DNA from: Desulfovibrio sp.
Lineage (GTDB): Bacteria; Desulfobacterota; Desulfovibrionia; Desulfovibrionales; Desulfovibrionaceae
DNA: 5,029 nt
Direction: 5' to 3'
Assembly: GCA_014804865.1 (NCBI GenBank)
Contig: JAAUYY010000026.1
Location: forward strand, 6,480-11,508
Position 1 is the stretch's first letter. Each line of letters begins with the position of its first letter. This document shows positions 1 through 5,029 of this stretch, in pieces. The translations under genes and the position numbers were made by a program. The notes beneath the pieces are model-generated. The model worked only from the letters and a program-made list of their open reading frames with translations. It ran no database searches and had not been told where the DNA came from.

Positions 1-459
1 CATTCGCGGTGGTGGGCGGCCGCGATCGGCTTGCCCGCCTTTTATAAGGAAGAACGCGAGCTGAAGGATAAAGCCGCGGCTCTGGCGGAGCGCGTAAATC
101 TAGAGAAACAACTGGGAGAAACCGCGGGAAGTCTGCCCTACGGAGCGCAAAGGCGTCTGGAAATCGCCAGGGCGCTGGCTACGGAGCCTGTCTTGTTGCT
201 TCTGGACGAGCCCGCGGCGGGTATGAATCCGCAAGAGAGCATCGAACTCATGCATTTTATAGGCAAAATAAGAGGGGAGTTCGATCTTTCCATCCTGCTT
301 ATCGAGCACGACATGAAAGTAGTTATGGGCGTCTGCGAATATATCTGGGTCATGGAATACGGGGCCTTGATCGCGGAAGGGGAACCGGCTCAAGTTCGCA
401 ATAACCCTCTTGTCATAAGAGCCTACCTGGGCGAAGACGTGGTCGCTGCCAATGCTTGA
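1..459 (+). CDS. livG: LivG, branched-chain amino acid ABC transporter ATP-binding protein (5' truncated by the window edge)
   Basis: One of the two ATPase subunits of a LivFGMHJ-type importer. It would sit on the cytoplasmic face of the inner membrane and hydrolyse ATP to drive uptake of leucine, isoleucine, valine or related substrates. The reading frame is open from base 1, so the TTG at 31 is an internal codon and not the start. The 152 visible residues are the C-terminal part. They include the LivG-type degenerate ABC signature (LPYGAQ, about residues 45-50), Walker B (LLLLDEP, D69/E70), the D-loop region AAGMNP and the H-loop histidine in IEHD (H103). The C-terminus has the typical AYLGE. 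Walker A lies outside the window. The last codons overlap the start of livF by 8 bases, so translation is probably coupled. A urea or amide importer subunit (UrtD-like) is a less likely alternative. Confidence 0.93.
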   Translation, partial: HSRWWAAAIGLPAFYKEERELKDKAAALAERVNLEKQLGETAGSLPYGAQRRLEIARALATEPVLLLLDEPAAGMNPQESIELMHFIGKIRGEFDLSILLIEHDMKVVMGVCEYIWVMEYGALIAEGEPAQVRNNPLVIRAYLGEDVVAANA

Positions 460-1174
460 AATTAATGATTTATATGTGCGCTACGGCGGTATCGAAGCCG
501 TGCAGGGCGTTTCGATGTCCATTCCGCATGGTTCCATAGTAACGCTTATCGGCGCGAACGGCGCGGGGAAAAGCAGCATAATTCGCAGCGTCGCCGGATT
601 GAACAAAACCATAAGCGGTCAAATTCAATTTCGACGACACGTCGGCGACGAGCCCATCTCTCTAATGGGACTTAAGCCCGAAGCGATGACACTCAACGGG
701 ATCGCCCTTTCTCCCGAGGGGCGACGTATTCTCCCGCATCTCACTGTCCGCGAAAATCTGCTTCTGGGCGCGTATTCGCGAACGAACAAGGCGGAAATCC
801 TCTCTGATATGGAATGGGTGTATTCGCTTTTTCCGCGCCTTAAGGAAAGATCATGGCAAAAAGGCGGCACATTATCCGGCGGCGAGCAACAAATGCTGGC
901 CGTAGGGAGAGCGTTAATGAGTCGGCCCGATCTGCTCATGCTTGACGAGCCGTCTCTGGGGCTCGCGCCGTTGCTCGTCAAGGAAATTTTCGCCATAATA
1001 AAAAAAATTAACGAGGACGGAAAAACAGTGCTCCTCGTGGAGCAGAACGCCTACGCCGCCCTGTCCATCGCCAATTTCGCCTATATCCTCGAAGTGGGAC
1101 GCGTGGTCCTCTCGGGGCCGGGAAAAGAATTGCTCGAAAATCCCAAGGTTAAGGAAGCCTATCTGGGAGGCTAA
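452..1174 (+). CDS. livF: LivF, branched-chain amino acid ABC transporter ATP-binding protein
   Basis: Second ATPase subunit of the same importer, partner of LivG. It is full length at 240 aa, which is normal for the family. Visible motifs are Walker A GANGAGKS (residues 34-41), the Q-loop/LivF block SPEGRR (87-92), the ABC signature LSGGEQQ (141-147), Walker B LLMLDEP (161-167) followed by SLGLAP, and VEQN (196-199), where LivF proteins carry Asn in place of the usual H-loop His. The C-terminus ends in AYLGG. The ATG at 452 gives the standard LivF N-terminus and overlaps the livG stop. I see no strong Shine-Dalgarno before it, which fits translational coupling. The permease genes livH/livM and the binding protein livJ are not in the window and would be expected upstream. 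The segment around residues 60-80 is less like the family consensus than the rest. Confidence 0.95.
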   Translation: MLEINDLYVRYGGIEAVQGVSMSIPHGSIVTLIGANGAGKSSIIRSVAGLNKTISGQIQFRRHVGDEPISLMGLKPEAMTLNGIALSPEGRRILPHLTVRENLLLGAYSRTNKAEILSDMEWVYSLFPRLKERSWQKGGTLSGGEQQMLAVGRALMSRPDLLMLDEPSLGLAPLLVKEIFAIIKKINEDGKTVLLVEQNAYAALSIANFAYILEVGRVVLSGPGKELLENPKVKEAYLGG

Positions 1175-1218
1175 CGTCCCGCGTTCTCGCGAAAACCTCC
1201 AGATTTCCGAGACGACTT

Positions 1219-1246
1219 CGCGACGGCTAACTTGTCTTTCGTCGCG
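1219..1246 (+). repeat. GC-rich inverted repeat in the livF to DUF503 gap, possible weak terminator
   Basis: CGCGACG (1219-1225) and CGTCGCG (1240-1246) are perfect 7-base complements around a 14-base loop, 45 bases after the livF stop. No T-run follows, so this is not a convincing intrinsic terminator. It could slow polymerase, aid Rho-type termination or protect mRNA ends. It lies in the only sizeable gap (1175-1306) between the two plus-strand gene blocks, where a transcript boundary is plausible. Confidence 0.3.
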
Positions 1247-1306
1247 CGATCGTTTAGGTAACCGGCTCTCAAAACGTCCCCAAATTGGGAGATTTAAAGA
1301 AAACAG

Positions 1307-1600
1307 ATGCCGATGTTTATCGCCATGCTCACAGTCGAGTTCAGTCTCGAGGGAAACGACAATCTAAAGGCAAAACGCAGGGTCGCCAACAGTCTTAAAC
1401 AAAAAACGCGCAACGCCTTCAATGTGGCGATAGCCGAAGCCGGCACGGAAAATAGTCTGACTCTACTTCGCCTCTGTCTTGTCTCTGTCTCAAACAACGA
1501 GAACCATCTGCGCGAACGAATGGAAAAATGTTCCCTGATGATGGAAACTGTCTGCCCCGAACCCATGATTGATAGTCAGGTTGAAATTGATGTCATCTAA
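1307..1600 (+). CDS. DUF503 family protein (YlxP-like)
   Basis: Small cytoplasmic protein of 97 aa (family members are about 90-100 aa). Family hallmarks are visible: an N-terminal beta strand (FIAMLTVEF), the LKAKRRV.NSL segment near residues 21-31, then a RNAFNVAIAE block and a strand LCLVSVSN. The biochemical role is not established. Members are usually found in translation and RNA-processing clusters beside infB, rbfA or a DHH phosphoesterase, and here the DHH gene follows directly. The start is uncertain: ATG at 1307 and ATG at 1313 are both in frame, and 1313 gives an N-terminus closer to the family. A purine-rich AAAGA (1296-1300) is the nearest weak ribosome binding site and GGGAG (1287-1291) is a better match but rather far away. 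The 3' end overlaps the next gene by 11 bases. Confidence 0.85.
   Translation: MPMFIAMLTVEFSLEGNDNLKAKRRVANSLKQKTRNAFNVAIAEAGTENSLTLLRLCLVSVSNNENHLRERMEKCSLMMETVCPEPMIDSQVEIDVI
1577..1580 (+). promoter_or_regulatory. Probable ribosome binding site of the DHH phosphoesterase gene
   Basis: CAGG lies 9 bases before the ATG at 1590, inside the end of the DUF503 gene. It is short but well spaced, and supports ATG 1590 over the TTG codons further upstream in the same frame (1569, 1581, 1587). Confidence 0.4.
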
Positions 1601-2597
1601 TAATCTCATTCCCGAAGATATCGAAACGGACGTAAGAACGGCGGCCTCGGCGATGGCCGAACTCGATCGCGTCCTCCTGGCGGCGCACGTCAATCTCGAC
1701 GGAGACGCTCTTGGCTCCCTCGGCGCCGCGGGCTGGATCTATAAAGCTCTCGGCAAAAAATTCGCCATCTATTGCCCGAACGGAGTCCCGGCTTATCTCG
1801 ACTTCGTAAACTTGCCCGGCGCGATTTATACTTCGCTTGACAGCTTGCCCTTTGAGCCAGAAACCGCGCTGTATCTTGACTGTAGCGCGAAGAACCGTCT
1901 GGGACGCGAGCTGGAGGAACGCTCGGACGCGCTTCCTTCCGTAAACATCGATCATCACATGACCGAGCGCGGCCTCGGAACTCTGGCCAATTTAATCGTT
2001 CCCCATGCGGCCGCGACCTGCCAGTTAATGGCCTACGTCTCGCTCGCGCTTAATTTCAAGCTTGAGGAACCTCTGTCCGCCTGTCTCGCGCTTGGCCTAA
2101 TGACGGACACTGGCTGGTTCAGTCACGGAAACACATCCGCGGAAGTTCTAGCCCTTTGCAGTCTCATCGTAAAAAATGGTTTCTCTCTTGAAAAATTGCG
2201 CGAGCAACTGCACAACAATTGGGCGCTTGGCAAAATGCGTCTGTGGGGACGGTTGCTTTCCGAAGTGACTCTATACGGAGATCGCAAAATCGCGTTCGCG
2301 GCCGTAAGCGGAGAAGAATTGCGTCGCTATCACTGCGGGAAAGACGATCTCGAAGGGCTGGTCGAATGGTTCAGGAGATTGCGGGGCGTAGAAGTCGCCG
2401 CAATCCTGCGCGAAGAATCGGAAAACAAATGCAAATTTAGCTTGAGGTCGCGAGGAGAAGTCGACGTTCATTCCATAGCCGAAGCCCTCAATGGAGGAGG
2501 CCATTTGCACGCTTCCGGAGGCTCCATTGAACTCCCGCTCGAAGAGGCGAAAGTCGTTCTTCTCGAGACTATCGAAAAGAACTTGCGGCTCCTCTAG
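1590..2597 (+). CDS. nrnA: DHH/DHHA1 family phosphoesterase, NrnA-like (nanoRNase / pAp phosphatase type)
   Basis: Cytoplasmic metal-dependent phosphoesterase. Members of this subgroup degrade very short RNAs and, in some species, dephosphorylate 3'-phosphoadenosine 5'-phosphate. Length is 335 aa, normal for the group. All catalytic DHH motifs are present: motif I HVNLDGDALGS (H33, D37, D39), motif II YLDCS (D97), motif III NIDHH (D121-H123) and motif IV TDTGWFSH (D173). The C-terminal DHHA1 domain ends in the glycine-rich RNA-binding motif GGGHLHASGG (302-311). The usual proline in motif I (NPDGDA) is Leu here, and the family's GGGHPRAAG reads GGGHLHASG, both mild variations. Start ATG 1590 is chosen because it has a spaced AGG and begins just before the conserved region. 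It overlaps the DUF503 gene by 11 bases and is followed 3 bases later by htrA, so the three are probably co-transcribed. Exact substrate preference cannot be read from the sequence. Confidence 0.92.
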   Translation: MSSNNLIPEDIETDVRTAASAMAELDRVLLAAHVNLDGDALGSLGAAGWIYKALGKKFAIYCPNGVPAYLDFVNLPGAIYTSLDSLPFEPETALYLDCSAKNRLGRELEERSDALPSVNIDHHMTERGLGTLANLIVPHAAATCQLMAYVSLALNFKLEEPLSACLALGLMTDTGWFSHGNTSAEVLALCSLIVKNGFSLEKLREQLHNNWALGKMRLWGRLLSEVTLYGDRKIAFAAVSGEELRRYHCGKDDLEGLVEWFRRLRGVEVAAILREESENKCKFSLRSRGEVDVHSIAEALNGGGHLHASGGSIELPLEEAKVVLLETIEKNLRLL

Positions 2598-2600
2598 CCC

Positions 2601-3935
2601 ATGAGTCGAATAATGAAGCGCATAATCTTTAATTTACTCCTGCCCGCGTCGCTTTTGCTGGCATCGGTAGTAGCCTCTTTCGCAGTTCCCTCCCCAAAAA
2701 GGATCTCACCCGTCGTAGAAGCTGTTCGCGCGGTCGCTCCCGCGGTTGTAAATATCACAAGCTCTCACACGGAGCTGGCGAGTCCTTTGGAACGCTTTTT
2801 CGGGCTGGAATTTGAGCCGTTTGGGAGAACTTCGCCCCGAGCGACGCGAAAAAGGACGAGTCTTGGCTCCGGAGTCATTGTGGACGGCAAGAGAGGACTA
2901 GCCTTGACCAACGCCCACGTTATCGCGGGCGGCGACGAAATCCGCGTCCATTTGCAGGATGGCCGCGAATTTCCGGCCAGAGTTAGAGGCATGGAGCCAG
3001 ATTTCGACATCGCTGTTCTCGAAATCGCGGACGCGCCAGAGTTGCCCTCAATTCCTCTTGGCGATTCTTCGGATCTTATGCCCGGAGAAACTGTAGTAGC
3101 TATCGGCAATCCTTTCGGCTTTAACCACACTGTAACGACAGGAGTGGTGTCCGCGCTAAATCGCTCTATCCGCAACGGTTCGGGGATGCTTACGGAGCTA
3201 ATCCAGACCGACGCGGCAATTAATCCGGGCAATTCGGGCGGACCCTTATTAAATTTGGATGGTTCTCTTATTGGCATAAACACAGCTATCGACTCCAGGG
3301 GCGAAGGCATCGGCTTCGCCATTCCAGCCAACAAGGCGAAGAGGGTAATGAGCGGTTTGATGCGTGGCAATGGACTGGAGCCTCTCTGGTTCGGCGTCAT
3401 GGTGCAAAATGTCGATCCCGCCTCCGCCAGAGCGCTTAATATGCGAACTCCGGCGGGGGCCCTCGTCCGCGAGGTCATCAAAAATTCTCCCGCGAGCAAG
3501 GCGGGCATTGTGCCCGGCGACGTAATTCAGAGGATTAATTCAGCCGAGTTGCGCGACTCCCAGGATTATATAAACGTCCTTCGCAACCTTGTGGAAGGAC
3601 AAAAAGCTCGCGTGGATATACTCCGCGACGGCAAGCGTTTTGAGGTAGATATCGCGCCCGCTCCCTTTTCGGACAAGGAGGCCGCGGCGTTAATGGAACG
3701 CCGCTGGGGTTTCGCCGCTCGGGAAAAAAATGGCCGCGTAGTCGTCTCCGCCGTTAATAAAAATGGCCCCGCCAACTTTCTCGCGAAGGGAGACATAATT
3801 CGCGGGGCGGGCGGCGAGCATATCCGCGACCTAAAGGAGCTTTATCAGATTTTTCGCCGTTGGAGAATGGCGGGACAGGCTTTGCTTCTTATCGAACGCG
3901 ACGGAAGAAGATACTACGCCCGCGTCGTCATTTAA
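2601..3935 (+). CDS. htrA: Periplasmic HtrA/Deg-family serine protease with two PDZ domains
   Basis: Envelope protease/chaperone that degrades misfolded exported proteins. Length is 444 aa. An N-terminal export signal is clear: basic start (KR at 6-7), hydrophobic stretch about 8-27, likely signal peptidase I site after SFA (residue 28). The trypsin-like domain has the full catalytic triad: H106 in TNAHV, D136 in DIAVL, and S212 in NPGNSGGPL, plus GNPFG (169-173) and TTGVVSA. PDZ1 spans about 263-358 and PDZ2 about 369-444. The region between the N-terminal strand and LGSG is short and lacks the long Q-linker loop of E. coli DegP, so it is closer to DegQ in build. ATG 2613 is an alternative start that keeps the signal peptide; neither start has a good Shine-Dalgarno. 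It follows the DHH gene by 3 bases and I see no promoter of its own, so it is probably read from the upstream operon rather than from a dedicated stress promoter. Confidence 0.95.
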   Translation: MSRIMKRIIFNLLLPASLLLASVVASFAVPSPKRISPVVEAVRAVAPAVVNITSSHTELASPLERFFGLEFEPFGRTSPRATRKRTSLGSGVIVDGKRGLALTNAHVIAGGDEIRVHLQDGREFPARVRGMEPDFDIAVLEIADAPELPSIPLGDSSDLMPGETVVAIGNPFGFNHTVTTGVVSALNRSIRNGSGMLTELIQTDAAINPGNSGGPLLNLDGSLIGINTAIDSRGEGIGFAIPANKAKRVMSGLMRGNGLEPLWFGVMVQNVDPASARALNMRTPAGALVREVIKNSPASKAGIVPGDVIQRINSAELRDSQDYINVLRNLVEGQKARVDILRDGKRFEVDIAPAPFSDKEAAALMERRWGFAAREKNGRVVVSAVNKNGPANFLAKGDIIRGAGGEHIRDLKELYQIFRRWRMAGQALLLIERDGRRYYARVVI

Positions 3936-4254
3936 GCCTCTTATGGCGAGAAACCAATTAATGATCAAAAGTTTATAATAGCATAGCAAAATTACAAAAA
4001 GTATAAAACGAAGTTATCCTGTCGACTATTGATTCGCGTAGCAAAGACTCCAGAAAATTCCAGCGACGCGAATTTGACAGCCAGAGTCCAGTCTTGAAAG
4101 ACTGCCGCTGTCGTATCTCATACCTTGCGCTATAGGAAAAAAGACGTTAGTCCAAGTATGAAATCATTTTTGAAATTTATCCTTTTAATTCCCAACATTG
4201 CGTCGGAGCGTAACTGCCATTAACAAAAAAATCGTTGTTGTATGCGGAACATAG
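3936..4254. other. Gene-free convergent spacer marking the composition change
   Basis: The plus-strand htrA ends on the left and the minus-strand HrgA-like pseudogene ends on the right, so the spacer needs terminators more than promoters. No protein-coding gene is supported. Only short open stretches occur, for example 31 codons on the minus strand within the inverted-repeat block. A TATAAT string at 3974-3979 has no matching -35 box. Base composition becomes AT-rich across this spacer, mainly after about 4140. The only clear structure is the nested inverted-repeat block at 4032-4112. Confidence 0.7.
4032..4112. repeat. Cluster of three perfect inverted repeats (possible bidirectional terminator, dispersed repeat or small RNA)
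   Basis: ATTCGCGT (4032-4039) pairs with ACGCGAAT (4066-4073), 8 bp around a 26-base loop. Immediately after, GACAGC (4075-4080) pairs with GCTGTC (4107-4112). Nested inside that is CAGTCT (4089-4094) with AGACTG (4099-4104), closed by a TGAA tetraloop. The outcome is one long-loop hairpin followed by a two-part hairpin with an asymmetric internal loop. No T-run follows directly on either strand, so a classical intrinsic terminator is not supported. The placement between convergent genes suits transcription termination or an intergenic palindromic repeat. It does not fold as a tRNA: there is no TpsiC arm or acceptor stem. Confidence 0.5.
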
Positions 4255-5028
4255 CTAATCAGTTTTATGAATAAATGAACGCATATACACTTTTACTTCT
4301 TCCATAAATTTTTTAAAATCAGGATTAACTGTAAATAATCTATTAATCATATTCCAATCAAGCTCATTACGTTGCTTTGACGGAATAATTATATCACTTT
4401 GTGATATATCATTTGGAATGAATAATATTAATCCAATACCATAAACAGAAGACAATGAACGCATTTATTTTTCCGCTTCATCATCTATGTTAGTCGCGGC
4501 TAGATAGCCTTCATTTGCCCACATTGAATTACTTACAGCCTGGAAATATACTTCTCTTATATTATGTTTGGTAATATCGACTTTTATTTCAAACTACCAA
4601 AGCTTAACAGGATTGTAATAAAAATCTTTATATGATTCTTTTATAGAACTATGAAAACTATCTATTAATGATTCATACGCGACTATATCAGGGTGAAGCC
4701 ATTTATTTCTATTCTTATATCTTACATCAGATGTAACTTTTTCATTAATTCGCGTAGCTCTTAAATTATATGAATTTTTTAAAAAATCGATAAAAGGCTC
4801 ATATAATTCTCTTTCATTTAAACTTTCAGAATTATTATTTTCTAAATTTAAAGCCGAAGAAATATCATTTTCACTAGTTGTAGCTTCATTAGACTCTGGG
4901 TATTTACTATAATAATATTTTCTAGGCTTTGGATAATTATCCCAGGAAATATCAAACTTTTTTAATTTATCACGTTTAGAATCTATTTCATTTCTGACTT
5001 GATCTTCTAATTCCTTTCCAAATTTACC
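4255..5028 (-). pseudogene. hrgA: HrgA/COG2958-like restriction-associated protein, interrupted by two in-frame stops, 5' end outside the window
   Basis: The minus strand has one frame running from the window edge to a TAG at 4255-4257: 257 codons with only two interruptions, TAG at 4594-4596 and TAA at 4465-4467, and no frameshift. I recognise the conceptual protein as the C-terminal part of the HrgA/COG2958 family from recalled conserved blocks: ELYEPFIDFLK and RINEK (codons 74-97), NKWLHPDIV (108-116), LW-stop-FEIKV (143-150), REVYFQAVSNSMWANEGYL, then RSLSSVYGIGLI and ELDWNMINRL. HPDIV followed by FEIK has the spacing of a PD-(D/E)XK nuclease core. HrgA is known from Helicobacter pylori, where it occupies a restriction-gene position. 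No start codon is in the window; family members often have an N-terminal HARE-type helix-turn-helix, which would lie to the right. The 69-codon open frame at 4255-4464 is just the tail of this gene after the second stop. Composition is very AT-rich, unlike the left side, suggesting horizontal origin. Alternatives are stop readthrough or sequence error. Confidence 0.75.
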
Positions 5029-5029
5029 A

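Noticed and set aside
1232..1260. Possible promoter before the DUF503 gene (TTGTCT, 17 bases, TAGGTA)
   Set aside because: The -10 matches the consensus at only two positions and the -35 overlaps the inverted repeat. A promoter in this gap is plausible but not visible.
4030..4125. Minus-strand 31-codon open frame starting at an ATG near 4123, preceded by AAGG
   Set aside because: The AAGG is too close to the ATG to act as a ribosome binding site, the peptide is not recognisable, and the frame lies entirely in the palindromic block.
4004..4134. Plus-strand open stretch whose peptide contains RKFQRREFD, faintly like the RxxxR start of a PilZ domain
   Set aside because: It is only about 40 codons after a stop, has no ATG/GTG/TTG start at its beginning and no D/NxSxxG motif. 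The similarity is too weak, and the bases are better explained by the inverted-repeat block.
4390..4408. Palindrome TATATCAC-TTT-GTGATATA resembling an operator
   Set aside because: It lies inside the conserved coding frame of the HrgA-like pseudogene, in AT-rich DNA where such palindromes arise easily, and not near any start.
4594..4596. Recoding of TAG/TAA as sense codons in the HrgA-like gene
   Set aside because: Neighbouring genes use TGA, TAA and TAG as ordinary terminators, two different stops would need recoding, and the gene itself ends in TAG. Nonsense mutation is simpler.
4032..4758. 11-base direct repeat ATTCGCGTAGC at 4032-4042 and 4748-4758, as possible attachment or insertion repeats
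   Set aside because: It is short, the second copy falls within continuous coding sequence of the pseudogene, and neither copy flanks an element.

Overview
The window looks like part of a Gram-negative, non-enterobacterial chromosome, most likely from the Desulfovibrio-type Desulfobacterota. This rests on family resemblance: adjacent LivG/LivF subunits, a DUF503 protein next to a DHH phosphoesterase, and a short two-PDZ HtrA whose protease domain recalls the Desulfovibrio type. The placement is an inference and no marker gene here proves it.

Layout. Positions 1-1174 hold the end of a branched-chain amino acid ABC transporter operon: a 5'-truncated livG, then livF, overlapping by 8 bases. A 132-base gap with one GC-rich inverted repeat follows. 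Positions 1307-3935 hold a second tight plus-strand block: a DUF503 (YlxP-like) protein, an NrnA-like DHH/DHHA1 phosphoesterase overlapping it by 11 bases, and 3 bases later an exported HtrA/Deg serine protease with two PDZ domains. These five genes look intact within the window (livG is cut only by the edge). Their likely jobs are amino acid import, ribosome- or RNA-linked housekeeping, and envelope protein quality control.

Positions 3936-4254 are a gene-free convergent spacer with a cluster of nested inverted repeats (4032-4112). From about 4140 to the right edge the DNA is strikingly AT-rich and unlike the left side. Reading the minus strand from 5028 down to 4255 gives one continuous frame of 257 codons interrupted only by two stop codons (TAG at 4594-4596, TAA at 4465-4467). 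The conceptual protein matches the C-terminal part of the HrgA/COG2958 family, proteins linked to restriction-modification loci. It carries a plausible PD-(D/E)XK nuclease motif, and the first stop falls just before the E-x-K part. I read this as a horizontally acquired, recently inactivated restriction-associated gene. It is the most interesting content of the window. I see no evidence for a complete novel system within these 5 kb.
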